Positions 44,240-57,000 of a stretch of 64,000 nt of DNA are shown here, piece by piece. Origin of the DNA: Ascochyta rabiei (taxonomy: Eukaryota; Ascomycota; Dothideomycetes; Pleosporales; Didymellaceae); NCBI RefSeq assembly GCF_004011695.2, contig NC_082412.1:930001-994000 (forward strand). The letters run 5' to 3'. The notes below the pieces were generated by a model. It was not told the origin of the DNA and ran no database searches. It saw only the letters and a program-made list of their open reading frames with translations. Numbering within the stretch: position 1 is the stretch's first letter; every line of letters starts with the position of its first letter. A program made the translations under genes and the position numbers.

Positions 44240-47200
44240 CACCCCTTTAGCTTAGAGACTTATTTAGCTAGTAGTTATGTAAATATAAGGTCTTTAGGTT
44301 ACTCTTAAATTTCCTTAAAAGGCACAGTATTTGTTACCTGTACTAGCTCTGTAATAGCTAGGCTAAGTTATTAAAGGAAACCCTCCTATTTGTTTGCTAG
44401 TAGGACCTTTATTATGCTGTCTGCAATTATATTTACTAACTATATAAATTCTATCTTAATTGTACCCTTAGATACTACCTATCTAATCTAATAGTTGTAG
44501 ATATCTACATATTAAAGTTTAGTTTAGAGATAAGAAACTTCCTCTGTTACTAAGCGTATAGTTTACTTGTTATTACGCTAGATAGTAATAGTACGCGTGT
44601 CTATTTTTATTTAGAGTTTGTAGAGCAGTCTTAATATAAAGAGTGCTTCTTTAGCTACTTATAAGAGAGCTAGTAGCTCTGCTTTAGTAGTTAATATAGT
44701 AACTGTGTCTTGCTTATTAGCTCTTTATATAATAAGTCTACTAAATAGTCTTATAGCGTATCCTTATAAGCTTTTACAATCTAGAGTTATATCTGCAAAT
44801 AAAGTGTTACTTATAATTTACAGTCCTTTAGCTCCTTCTAGTTATAGGGCTTGTTATTTAGTATCTTAGAGGTATAGTAGTACTTAATCTGCAGCGTTAT
44901 AGTGCTTAGGGCCTAGATTTACTAGGAAGTAAGCCAGTTGTAAGGTAGTAAAAGCAATGTCTAGCTTTATAGTAACTGCAGCAAAAAGCAACAACCTAAT
45001 CTTACGTTAATATTTTTTAATTTCTGCTAGCGCTGCTAGACTCTTTCTTAGGCAAAGGTCTATTGCTGCTATAGGAGTATTGTGTTAAATATCCTGCCTA
45101 TTAGCTAAGCAGCTAATCTTGTCTAAGTGTGCAGCTTGTAATAGTTAAATCTTTTAATCTACTCTTTTTTAGATAATTTCTATACTAAGGAACTACTAAA
45201 GGTTATCTCCTCTAGTAAATTTGTAACTGTTTTATAAGTATCTAATTACTTCTTATACTTTACACTCCTTATCTCTGTAGTACGTAAGTATAATATTATT
45301 AACATAGAAGAAAATAAAAATCTATCTCTAATTAGGCAGTACAGCTTATAGGGTACAATCTAGAACCCTAGTGCCTTAAGCGTTGTGGTAAATTCTTTCT
45401 GCTAGAGGAGTAGGGAGATACAGAGACTGTATAACGCCTTATTTATTTATAGAATTATTCTAGGCTTCTAGTAGCCTTAAGGCATTTTAATGTAAACCTC
45501 TTAATCTATTTTTATATAGACAAATGTGTTTATAATATTATATTATTTTAGCTCTATATTATAGTAAGCTGCAATTGCTATTATTATTTAAAATAATTAG
45601 ATAGTAAGTGTGGCTGCATAAGTGTCTTATAAGGTTAAATTTTATTATTAGTTACCTCTAACTACTAGTTGCGCCTTACACTTTAGTAAATAATAGTGTT
45701 TATTAAGCTTATATGTGTATACCTATATACAGTTAAGGATCTATTATCCTATTAATTTAATCTTCTTTAATAGTATTTCTAACTACAATTTTATATCCTA
45801 ATAACTTACAAGGTGTACTTGCTCAGCCTCTTAGAATAATTTGCCTATTAGGTAATTCTTAAGCTTAGTTTAGTAATTTAGCAAAGGTAGAAGTTAACTG
45901 TAATAGGGCTTTAAGCCTGTAGTAAGTATTCTTATTATCTTAGCCTTATCTATAACTTCTCCTCTGTATTATCTAATAAAACTAGCTTAGGTTCCTGCTA
46001 TAAAGACTGCTGCCTAGAGAATAGTTATTAAGGACACTTATTGCGTTAGATCTAGTTGTTCTCTAGTTATTAACTGTGTAAGTAGTGCTACAGGAGGTAG
46101 TGTAGATAAAGGTGTTAGGTAATTATCCCTAATCTTCCTTCCTTAGTAGTAGCCTAGTTAGTCTACTTTGTTTTGTTCTTCTAAACGTTCTTTAGCAACA
46201 TTGTCTTTATAAAAGGATTCTGTTTCTAGTTACTAGTAGGGAGTTAGTAGCTTAATGGTCCTAACATGTGTTGCTATCTCCTCTAGCGTCTTGTGCATTA
46301 GGCTAGCTTTTAGATCTTTAATCTCTCTATTTAATATTAACAGTTTGTTAAATATAACGTCCTAGGTACTAATTACTCTAGCAAGTAATAGTATCTATAT
46401 TTAATATATGTTTAATAATTAGTATCCTACTAGATAACTAATCTATACCTTTAGATCTAGTCGTTAAAGGCATAATCTGCCTCTGTGTGTATTATTAGTT
46501 ATTATAAATACCTTACAGCTGTATGCTTTAAGGTATACAAGATTAGGTTTACGTAATAATATTACTATCTAATTACTAAAAGTAACTTATATAAAGAATA
46601 TTTTATATACTATTTTCTAATAGTTTATATAGTTTAGAGTTCTGTTATAGAGGTATACTACAGCTCTTGTAACTTCTAGCTATGGTTCCTAGGAGAGGTT
46701 AGCGTTAAGTTATATAGCGTAAGCTTTCTCCTTGTTAACGCCCCCTAAGTGTTCTATACCTCTATTTTATGCTTATATATCTAGTACAGAAGGCTTAATA
46801 ATAATTCCTTATATTGCTAACTATTTGTTAACCTCTAGCTTAACAGTTGTTATTTTATTATCTGCCTTAATTGTCTTTATAGATATATTACAGTAATTTT
46901 CAAGAAATAGTATAAATATTAATAAAGTTTTAATAATAGATTTTACTGTTTAGTTGTTAGTAAAGTAGAGATCCTATTATAGGCCTAAGAATTTATTACT
47001 AATTAATAATTAGCTCTTCTTTTCTATTACCCCTTAAGCTTTATAGGTATAGAAATTAATGCTTATTCTTTCTCCTAGGCTGTTATTATTTGTCTGTAGG
47101 GCTTAGCTTATTTATTACATTAACTTTGCTCTTCTGCAGGAATTACACTTTACTGTAGTAATGCCCTTAATGTATACCCCCTAAGTTTGTTATATAAGGT

Positions 47201-49006
47201 GTTCTACTGCTGCTAGTCTAGGATAACCTAGTTGCTTATGCTATAGTGTAGCAGAGGCTCTTTATAGTCCCTTTTTAGTTTTTAATGTAGTTTTATGCGT
47301 ATAGTATAAGGTATCTTATAATTCCTTATACTCTAGTACCTATTACCTAAATATTTTAGTAATAGTGCAGATAATTTTGTTATCTAGTCTTTATAGGGTT
47401 GTTAGATTTGTCTAGGTATCCTACTATATCCCTTATTGTCTTAGGAGGTAGAAAGTTACTAAATTATATAGTAGGTTAGGGTAGACTGCTATATTATGCA
47501 GTGTTATACTGCAGGTTCTAGACTAGTTTATTAAACTTAGCTTAATTAATCTGTATCCCTTTATCTACACTTTTAAGTTTCTAGCCTAGATATAGTTACT
47601 AGGTATTAGTAGGCAGAAGTTATATATATAGTTAGGGTTGTTTGTTATATAGTAAGTTAATCCTAAGTTAAGGATAAATAACTTCCTTAGTAGATAGCCT
47701 TTAGCATTCCTTCTGCCTAATACTATATTAAAGACAGCTTCTACGTTTGTAATTCTTAAGCCCTCTAGTTATTCTTTAAGGATTTTAGGTGTTAGAGTGT
47801 ATAATTGTTTTATAACTAGTGTTCTTAAACAGGTTCTGCTTTGTCTGCAAATTAGCCCTTAAAATATAGTGTGTTTCTTACGCTTAAATTATATAAGCTT
47901 ATTTATTATTTTATTTAGTTTCTACTACTTAGGTACCTTATTTAGACTAATATAATAGTAATCCTGTATACTGTAGCGTTGTCTACATACAGGGCATTTT
48001 GCTCCCCCTATAGTAGTAGGTCCTTAATCTAAAGGCTGCTTAAGTATAGTGGTTTTCCTACCTACTGTACGTTAATCGCAGAGTCTGCCCTAGTTGCTAG
48101 ATAGCGCGCTTTTAGCATGTTAGGCGTCCCCTTTAGTGCTCTAGGAGGTTCTACCCCCTTTAGTAAGAAATAATGCATTACTAGCTATATAGGCCTTGTG
48201 TTTCCCTAATCTAAGATGATAATACATTATTATATATTCTTAGAAGCGTTTTAATATCTCCTTCTAGCTTATGCTAGTTATAAATCCACTATTGTCCTAA
48301 AAATTTATGAACTATATAGGCGCAACTTTGTTTATAGCTGCTAGGAAGTCTTTTATTATTACATTTAATTATAATAATTTAGTAACTTAATATATCTCTG
48401 CCTCTATAGCTACCTAGTTATACTTAGCTAGCTATATGTCCTATTATAACATACTTCTTATTAGCTTAAGAGCTAAGAGGTATCTATTACAGGCTTGTTC
48501 TTGTTTAATTTGTTTGTTAATTCTAACTGTTAATTGCAGGTTAGTAATCTACTGTTAGAGTAGTTTGTCTAGAAGATAGTATGTGCGTAGTAAGTATAGT
48601 AACATAGTTAACTATATAAATATAACAATCTATTATATGCTACTTTATTCTTTCTTATACTTATATTAATAACTCTTATACTGTTTAAGGAGTATCTTAT
48701 AATATTTAAGTTCTTTCTTAAAAGCCTTCTAACCTCTAGTTAATAGTTTAGTTGGTCTTGTTAGGACTTTAATGCTAGGAGCTGGCGCGTAGTCTGTAAC
48801 AACAGGCGCACATATAGCTAGTAGTTTTAGTGTTTCTTAGACACTAGATTTTAGATTTATCTTATCCTAGATGTTGTAGACTATATATCTAGATTATAGT
48901 TGCGTGAACCATCTAGTGTAATTAGTGTGATCCCTTAGCGTTATCGTAGGGTTACGATGGGTTGATTGCGCCATTTTGCGTTAGTTGCAGTAGTAAGACT
49001 TTTAAT

Positions 49007-49180
49007 TGTTAGATGGTATAATAAATGTGTGATGAGGTAACTTAATAATTTTCATAGTTATTGTTATCTTTTTGTTCCTCTGTGTTCAGTGGGATTTAGG
49101 TTCTTTGCTAGTGTGCTAAGCCTATTAGTCCCTGCTCGATTGTACAGATCCGACCTTGCTAGAGCTTATTCTATCTGACA
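49007..49180 (-). repeat. LTR of copia-1 (right, 5' LTR)
   Basis: 174 bases beginning TGTTAGATGG and ending CTATCTGACA. Outside its right end lies the target duplication TAATA, after which gypsy-1 sequence resumes. Confidence 0.93.
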
Positions 49181-49617
49181 TAATAATTTGTACCTAAATT
49201 CTTACGTGTAGCTAAGCCCCTTATCGCCTTACAAAGCCTAGCAAACCTGTTTAAATAGACTGCTTCATGCTAATCTAGTTTTAAAAGCTTAAAAGAGGCA
49301 CCATTATCTATACCTACTTTATGCTACTTTAACCGTAAGTATAACATAAAGATTAAAACTAATATATTTAATAGAGTTGTTATAGGAGTAATGTTCTAAC
49401 AACACCTAAACAATAAATATTACCTAGGTACTTTCTATAGCTAAGTACTCTCTAGTGCTAAGCTTAACTAGGAGATATATAATAAGGAACTATTTGCTAT
49501 TTTACAAGCATTCTACAAGTATAGATCTAAACTTACCTCTGCTACTAAACAGATCTGTGTCTACTCTTACTATTACTCTTTAGAATATTTTATAACTACT
49601 AAAGCTCTAAACACTTA
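49181..49617 (+). mobile_element. gypsy-1 continued: RT C-terminus and RNase H
   Basis: Continues the reverse transcriptase frame interrupted at 44,065. Visible are FNRKYNIKIKTNIFNRVVIG and SQVLSSAKLNQEIYNKELFA (consensus SRKL..AE.NYEIYDKELLA), then LEYFITTKALNT, part of the RNase H region. It is interrupted at 49,617 by pogo-1 at a TA. Confidence 0.8.
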
Positions 49618-49682
49618 ACGTACCCTACGGACGAGCCAGTCACCGGACGAGTCGGTCACTTTTGCCAAGCCCCTACCAAACT
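49618..49682 (+). repeat. Left inverted repeat of pogo-1
   Basis: Starts ACGTACCCTACGGACGAG and includes two adjacent 16-base sub-repeats (GGACGAGCCAGTCACC and GGACGAGTCGGTCACT). It matches the reverse complement of the right end (about 53,283-53,347) with a few C/T or G/A differences. Confidence 0.88.
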
Positions 49683-50706
49683 ACCCTTCACATACTAATG
49701 CCTTCTTAACAACACCATTCAGACGCGTTAAAAGAAGCTCAGATACAGCTTGCGCTTCAGAATCTTAAACAAGACACGACACTCTCTTAGTAACGCGCTG
49801 CAGCTATCTACAGAGTCTCTCAAACAACACTAAGCAACCAACATGCAGGACAACCTTTACGCGCTAATTCTATAGCCAACTTGCAGAAGCTAGACAATAA
49901 CAAGGAGAAGGTAATTATTAAACATGTTCTTAAGCTAGACGCGCAAGGGTTTTCCCCTTAGCTCTTAGATGTGGCTACTATAGCCAATTCTTTGCGCGCT
50001 AAGCATAATCTAGGTCCTATTAGCGCAAACTGGCCTAGTACGTTTGTTAAGCAGCACCTAGAGCTTATAGTCAAGTTTAATCGCAAGTACAACTACAAGA
50101 GAGCCCTCTATAAGGATCCTAAGGTTCTACAGAGCTGGTTTAGCCTAGTAGCTAACACTAAAGCTAAGTATAGCATCTAGGATAAAGATATATATAACTT
50201 TAACAAGACAGGCTTTATAATAGGCCAGATCTCCCTAGGAGCAGTTGTTACAGCTTTAGAACGACGAGGTCGGCCAAAGGCTGTCCAACCAGGCAACCGG
50301 GAGTGGGCTACGGCTATAGTAGGCATCAATGCCAAAGGATAGGCCATTCCTGCCTTCCTTATCTTTAAGGCCTACTACTACCTCTCTACCTGGTACAAAG
50401 AAGAGGATCTGCCTTAAGACTGGGTTATTAGAGTCTCTAATAACGGCTGGACTACTAACAAGCTTGGTCTGGACTAGATAAGCTACTTTGACAGGCATAC
50501 AAAGGAGCGTACTGTTAGCACCCACCATTTGCTTATTATTAATAGTTATAAGAGCTACAACTCTCTTAAATTCCAGCAGTACTGCAAGGATAGCAAGATA
50601 ATTACTCTTTACTTACCTTTCTACTTATTACACCTTACACAGCCTCTTAATGTGGCTTGTTTTGCTGCTTTAAAGAAGGCGTATGGGCGCTAAGCTAAAA
50701 TACTTA

Positions 50707-50771
50707 ACGTACCCCACAGGCGAGCCGCTCAACGGGCGAGCCGCTCACTTTTGCCAAGCCCCCACCAAACT
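50707..50771 (+). repeat. Left inverted repeat of pogo-2
   Basis: Begins ACGTACCCCACAGGCGAG and carries two 16-base sub-repeats built around GGCGAGCCGCTCA. Confidence 0.9.
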
Positions 50772-52505
50772 TCTCCTCCTACACCAATGTCTTCTTAACA
50801 ACACTATTTAGACGCGTCAAAGGAAGCTTAGATATAGCTTGCGCTCCAGGCTCTTAAACAAGACGCGAATCTCTCTTAGCGACGCGCTGCAGCTATCTAC
50901 AGGGTCCCTCAAAAGACACTAAGCGACTGACACACAGGACGACCTTCACGCGCAGATTCTATAGCCAACTCACAGAAGCTAGACAACAATAAGGAGGAGG
51001 TGATTATTAAGCATGTTCTTAAGCTAGATACGCGAGGATTTTCCTCTCAGCTCTTAGATGTAGCTACTATAGCCAATTCTTTGCGCGCTAAGCGCAATCT
51101 AGGCCCTATTAGCGTAAACTGGCCCAGTACGTTTGTTAAGCAACACCTAGAGCTTAAAGTCAAGTTTAATTGCAAGTACGACTACAAGAGAGCCCTCTGT
51201 AAGGATTCTGAGGTTCTACAGGGCTGGTTTGGCCTGGTAGCTAACATTAAAGCTAAGTATGGCATCTAGGATAAAGACACGTACAACTTCGACAAGACAG
51301 GCTTTATAATAGGCCAGATCTCCCTAGGAGCAGTTGTTACAGCTTCAGAACAACAGGGTCGGCCAAAGGCTATCCAGCCAGGCAACCAAGAGTAGGCTAC
51401 GGCTATAGTGAGCATCAATGCTAAAGAATAGGCTATTCTAGCCTTCCTTATCTTTAAAGCCTACCACTACCTCTCTGCCTGGTACAAAGAAGAGGATCTG
51501 CCTCACGACTGGGTTATTAGAGTCTCTAATAACGGCTGGACTACTAACAAGCTTGGTCTTGACTGGTTGAAGCACTTTGACAGGCATACAAAGGAGCGTA
51601 CTATTAGCACCTACCATTTACTTATTATTAATAGTCATAAGAGCTACAACTCTCTTAAATTCCAGCAATACTGCAAGGATAATAAGATTATTGCTCTCTG
51701 TTTGCCTTCTTACTTATTACACCTTACACAGCCCCTTAATGTAGGTTGTTTTGCTGCTTTAAAGAAGGCGTATAGGCGCTAAGCCAAAATACTTATACAT
51801 AACTAGATTAACTACATTATAAAGACAGAGTTCCTACCATGCTTTATACGCGCCTACAATACTGCAATTACTTCTAAGAACATCTAGGGAGGGTTCTAAG
51901 GTGCTAGATTGGTCCTATTTGACCTAGACCAGGTTATAATGGCCCTTAATGTGAAGTTGCGCACTCTATTACTACCACTACCTGTCAACAACGAGCTCTG
52001 GCAGTCGCAAACCCCAAGCAACACCCTTAAACTTAGGTTACAATCAACGCTTATAAAGACAAGGATTCAGAGGTATATAGATAGTTCGCCTACCTCTATA
52101 GTTAAGGCGTTTAAGAAGGTAGCAAAAGGGGCAGCAATAATTGCGCATAAGCTAGTGTTAGCGCAACAGGAGATTACTTAGCTTTAAGCTGCTAATAAGG
52201 CAGCCACACAACAAAAATCACACAAAAGAAAGCAAGTTTAGGCAGAAGGGACCCTAACAGTTAAGGATGGCCTGCGATTAATAACTCTAAAGGAGTTTGG
52301 GGCGCGTAGTGATGGGAAGAAGGCAAAGAAGCAGGTGCGCGCTGAAGGAGGTGAGCCCTCCCAAAGACGCTGTAGACAGTGCAATCAGACAGGACACAAC
52401 GCGCGAACGTGTCAGAAAGAGGTAGAAGTAGTTTCTAAATAGTATTACAGGCTATACTGCACTTTGCAGCACTAAACTAGGTTGTTTTGGGCCATAATAG
52501 GGTGG

Positions 52506-52570
52506 AGTTTGGTGGGGGCTTGGCAAAAGTGAGCGGCTCGCCCGTTGAGCGGCTCGCCCGTGGGGTACGT
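52506..52570 (-). repeat. Right inverted repeat of pogo-2
   Basis: Reverse complement begins ACGTACCCCACGGGCGAG; otherwise the same as the left end over about 65 bases. Confidence 0.9.
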
Positions 52571-53282
52571 TATGCGCAACTAGATTAACTACATTATAAA
52601 GACAGAGTTCCTACCATGCTTTATACGCGCCTACAACGCTGCAATTACTTCTAGGAATATCTAGGGAGGGTTCTAAGGCGCTGGACTGGTCCTGTTTGAC
52701 CCACAACAGGTCATAAGCAGCCTTGATGTGAAGCTGCGCACGCTATCACCACTACTACCCGTTAACAACGAGCTCTGGCAGTCGCAAACCCTAAGCAACA
52801 CCCTTAAACTAGGGTTGCAATCAACGCTTGTGAAGACGAGGATTTAGAGGCATATAGATAGCTTGCCTACCTCTATAGTTAAAGCGTTTAAGAAGGTCTT
52901 AAAGGGGGCAGCTATAATTGCGCACAAGCTAGTGTTAGCGCAACAGGAGATTGCTAAGCTTTGAGCTGCTAATAAGGCAGCCACACAATAAAAATCACAC
53001 AAAAGAAAGCAGGTTAAGAAAGAAGGTACTCTAGTAGTTAAAGAGGGCTAGCGACTAACAGCCCTAAAAGAGTTTAGGGCGCGTTGTAATAGTAAGAAGG
53101 CAAAGAAGCAGGTGCGCGCTGAAGTGGGTGAGCCTTCCTAAAGGCGCTGTGGACGGTGCAGTAAGACTGGACATAACGCGCGAACGTGTAAGAAAGAGGT
53201 AGAAGTAGTTTCTGAATAATATTACAGACTGTACTGCAGTTTGCAGTGTTAATTTAGGTTGTTTTGGGTTATAATGGGGTGG

Positions 53283-53347
53283 AGTTTGGTGGGGGCTTGG
53301 CAAAAGTGACCGACTCGTCCGGTGACCGGCTCGTCCGTGGGGTACGT
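53283..53347 (-). repeat. Right inverted repeat of pogo-1
   Basis: Reverse complement begins ACGTACCCCACGGACGAG and has the same pair of 16-base sub-repeats as the left end. Confidence 0.88.
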
Positions 53348-53930
53348 TAACAAGTACAATAGGCAGAAGCTCTTGCTCTGTTTGACATCTGTATTGAATA
53401 TACCCTTGAAAAGAACAACAAGCGTGCTAATATCCTTAGTTAATAAGAGTAAGATCTAGTAAATATAAAGAAGAGAGCTTAAGACTAGTAAAGACTACTT
53501 AGTCTTTCTTCTTCTTGTTGTGGAGGAAGCGGAAGAGTAGAGACTAGAGTTTGTGGGTAAATAAGAAGTTTTAGGATTCGACATAGAACTACCTAAGGTA
53601 AAGACAGCGTTTATATACATAGGTAGTTAAGAATTAATTTTAAATTAAGAGTAATTATTTATAAATCAAGAATAGAGTACACGTTATCTTTTTTAACAAA
53701 AATAGTACAGCCTATAGCTATGCTTAAGTTAATAACGTGTCCTTTAGGGAGATATTTATAAGCAATAGCATCTAGAATAGTCTGTAGTGCAGATCATTAC
53801 CCTATAGGGAAATACTGCACTAGTATACTATAAATTAGGTGCTTATTCTCTATGTGGAAAGTGGTTACGTGACTACCTTCCTAAAAAGGAAATACTTGTA
53901 GGGTGTTTCTATTAGCTAGAAGAAGCCTAT
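53348..53930 (+). mobile_element. gypsy-1 tail: end of RNase H and unassigned AT-rich sequence
   Basis: The first 110 bases continue the RNase H frame (QQAEALALFDICIEYTLEKN, then KRANILSQ, matching the ..ADALSR end of the gypsy connection region). After about 53,460 I can follow no integrase and no 3' LTR, so gypsy-1 is probably truncated here. Confidence 0.55.
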
Positions 53931-54084
53931 TATTAGATAATATGCTTAATATGCAAAGATAATAATAAAGGTAATTAATTAATAATTATCTGTCTTAATG
54001 GCTAATTTTATGTGTGTGTGCCGCTAGCCCCTAAGTTAGCTAAGGTTAACCCTAACTTAGTTTAGTAAGGTTAGTTATCTAACA
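53931..54084 (-). repeat. Candidate 3' LTR of copia-2
   Basis: Ends GTTATCTAACA directly before a pyrimidine stretch CACCCCCTTAGC, the same arrangement as the left end of copia-1 (purine tract then TGTTAGATA on the minus strand). The proposed outer end TATTAGATAAT is an inverted match to it after one G-to-A change. No second copy was found. Confidence 0.45.
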
Positions 54085-57000
54085 CACCCCCTTAGCTTTA
54101 AGGCTCTATTAAAGCTAGACATATTTAGCTCTTATTATACCTCTAGGTTAGTAGGCTTTTAGTTTAGTAATTCTATCTAGATGTTAGCTAGCTGTCTTTG
54201 TTTAGTATGTTTCTCTAGTCCTAGCTATGTTAGAAAGGTTAACTACTTGCTTATAGGCAGAGCCTTTATAAGTCTATTAGCTAATATCTTAGTAGATAGG
54301 ATATAGGTTACTGTTATAGTACCTTTATTTACCTCTTATTATAGCTAGTAGTTATAAATGTCTATATATTGTAGTTTAGTTTGTAGTTTAGATACTTCCT
54401 TATTAATTAATTAGATAGTCTAGGTATTGTTACATTAAACAGTAATTGTTAATTATAAGAGGTTTATGCTAAGTTCTAATAATAGTTATAAGATAAAGAT
54501 AGCTTCCTTAGCTACCTGTGCTAGGGCAAGTAGCTCTGCTTTAGTTATTAATGTAGTAACTGTGTCTTGTTTATTAGCTCTCTAGGCAATAAGTCCTCTA
54601 TATAGTTTAATAGTATATCCTTAAGAGCTCTTTCTATTAAGAGTATTATAAGCAAATAATGCATTACTAGCAACTACTAGGTGCTTACTGCATCTAAAGG
54701 TAAGAGATAGGTCTTGTGTTCCTTATAGGTATAATAGTACTTAATCTGCTACGTTATAGTGCTGCTGTCTAGGGTTAGTTAGAAACTATGCCAGCCTAGA
54801 TGTGGCAAAGGCAATATTAGGCCTAGTAGTAACCGCAGTAAAGAGGAGAGATCTAATCTTTCTCTAGTATTTGTTAATTTCTAATACTGCAGCTTCCTCT
54901 TTATTTAGTAGAAGCTTAATGCTTAATATTAGTATGTTATGTTGTATGTCTGTCTTATCTACTAGGGAGCTAATTTTAGTAATGTATAACGCCTATAAGA
55001 GGAGGATCCTTAGGTTGTTTTAGTTATAGGTTATCTCTACTCCTAGGAACTATTACAGATTGTTTCCTTCTATAACAGAGTATTTGTTAGTAATATAGCT
55101 TAGGGCCTTGTCTGCCTTATATTTTCTAGTTAGGTAATAAGCTATAATTATTCTTTCTATATAGAAGAAGATAGTAACTCTATTCCTAAGTAAGTAATAG
55201 GGTTTATAGGGAACAACTACAAATCTATAGCTTATTAGAGTAGATGTAAATTCCTTTTACTAGAGGAGTAGAGAGATTCTTAGTCTATATAGTGCCTTAT
55301 GTAGCTATAGGACTATACTTAGTTTCTAATACCTGTATAGCATCCTTATATAGACTTCTCTGTTAATTAATATATAAATAAAAGTATTTATAATATTAAA
55401 CTACTTAAGTTCTAGGTTATATGCTGCCAAAATTGCTATAAGCATTCTAAAGGACCTGCTAGCTAGTGTTACTACGTAGGTATCTTTAGAAGTAATATTT
55501 TAATACTAATTACCTTAGACTACTAGTTGTGCCTAATATTTAAGTAGGTAGTAGCTCTTATTAAGCTTATACGTGTATACCTATATACAGTTGATTATCT
55601 AGTATCCTGCTGCCTTAGTCTTTATTAGGGGTACTTTAGACTATAACATTGTGTTCTAATAGCTGCTAAGGTGTTCTTACTTAGCTTCTTTAAACTATTT
55701 GTAAAGCAGGTAGTCCTCTAGGTTTAATTGCGCTGTTAGCTCTAGTAGGAGTTAGCTTTAATAAGGCTTAAGCCCCTTTATCAGCATTTATTTTAACCTA
55801 GCCTTATTAATATTGTTGCCCTAGTATGTGCCTATGCATCTGCCCTGTGTACTAGCTATAAATGCGGCTTTCTACAGGATAGTTTGTAAAGTTCCTTAAG
55901 ATTGCGCTAGCGTTAATTCCACTAATTAGCAGTTAACCAGTGCCACCTACTAACTCCTAATTAGCTGTTACCTCTTGCTAACTAGGATAGTAACAACATA
56001 TTTATTAACAACCTAACTAGTAGTAAAGATAGAGGAGGAGTTAGAGATATATGTCTAGCTTTCTGTCTATTATTATATTCTAGTTAATCTTCTATAGTGT
56101 TTAAGTATGTAATAGTGTTATCCTTATAGAATAACTAGATTTTAGCCTTATTTTAGGTTAGAGGCAGAAGCTCTACGCTTCTTGTCTATATTACTATCTC
56201 TTTAAGAGTGCTATGCATAAGGTTATCTATTAGGTCCTAAGTCTAGCTACTAAAGACAGTATCCTTATTAAAGATTACATCTCTTGTGCTAATAACCTTT
56301 ACTAAAGTTAGAACCTATAACGTACTCTACAAGCGAGCTGCCCACTTTTGCTAAGACCACACCAAACTTCACTTAACTTATAATGCCTCAACGCAGCAAC
56401 CTACTAAAGCCTTTTAATAAAACTGATATACAGCTTGCTCTTCAGGCAATTAAGTAAGACGCAACGCTAAGCGTGTAACGCGCAGCAGCAATCTACAAAG
56501 TTCCTAGAAGAACACTAGACACTCAACGCGCAGGAACGCTCTCTTAACGCAATTGCAAGCCTAACATGATAAGGATGACTAGCACTAAAGAGGAGGTGAT
56601 TGTCCAGCATGTACTGAAGCTAGACGAGCGAGGATACTTGCCCCAGCTTGCTAATGTGGAGGATATGGCTAATTCTCTGCTTGCTAAGCGCCACCAGACC
56701 CCTGTTAGCAAGAACTGGGCTGCCAACTTCGTTAAACGTCGGCCAGAGCTTAAAGTCAAGTTTAATCGCAAGTACGACTACAAGAGAGCGCTTTGTGAGG
56801 ATCCTAAGGTGATTAGCGACTGGTTCTAGCTTGTAGAGAATACTAAAGCTAAGTATAGTATCCTAGATAAAGACACCTATAACTTTAACAAATCTGGCTT
56901 TATAATAGGCACTATATCAACAGGAGCTGTTGTCACAGGCTCTGAGCGTTAAGGGAGACCAAAGACAGTGCAGCAGGGCGACTGTGAGTGGACAAGTATC

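Larger units (their letters stand above)
44066..49180 (-). mobile_element. Ty1/copia retrotransposon copia-1 (degenerate), inserted in gypsy-1
   Basis: Bounded by two 174-base LTRs with TG...CA ends and flanked by a 5-base target duplication TAATA (44,061-44,065 and 49,181-49,185). The coding strand is minus: a purine tract CTAAAGGGGTG directly precedes the LTR at the left end, and the domain order read leftward is gag (about 48,900-48,000), the GAG-pre-integrase zinc region LWHKQLGYPRLAAVEHL with CNSCRRAK (about 47,230-47,125), reverse transcriptase with FFYVNNIILT at about 45,310 (consensus YVDDI), then RNase H. Integrase before reverse transcriptase is the copia order. There are many stops; it is inactive. 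Total length is 5,115 bases. Confidence 0.88.
50707..52570 (+). mobile_element. pogo/Fot1-type DNA transposon pogo-2 (degenerate), inserted in pogo-1
   Basis: 1,864 bases flanked by TA (50,705-50,706 and 52,571-52,572). The inverted repeats of about 65 bases differ at a single position near the end. The plus-strand transposase frame has few stops: HTH region at 51,000-51,269, then YNFDKTGFIIGQISLGAVVT keeps the first catalytic Asp, LLIINSHKSYNSLKFQQYC has Asn at the second and LLHLTQPLNVGCFAALKKAY has Asn at the third. The C-terminus carries the CCHC knuckle RCRQCNQTGHNARTC at 52,369-52,414. It is a close relative of pogo-1. Stops are TAG or TAA where Trp or Gln is expected. Confidence 0.9.
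49618..53347 (+). mobile_element. pogo/Fot1-type DNA transposon pogo-1 (degenerate), split by pogo-2
   Basis: Flanked by TA on both sides (49,616-49,617 and 53,348-53,349) with inverted repeats of about 65 bases starting ACGTACCC. The transposase frame on the plus strand starts with the CENP-B-type HTH region (LDVATIANSLRAKHNLGPIS, FNRKYNYKRALYKDPKV), followed by the DDE region YNFNKTGFIIGQISLGAVVT and LLIINSYKSYNSLKFQQYC and LLHLTQPLNVACFAALKKAY. The first and third catalytic Asp are Asn, and the second is Asn. The frame is cut at about 50,700 by pogo-2 and resumes at 52,573 with the C-terminal part. Without the insert it would be about 1.87 kb, a normal size. Confidence 0.88.
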
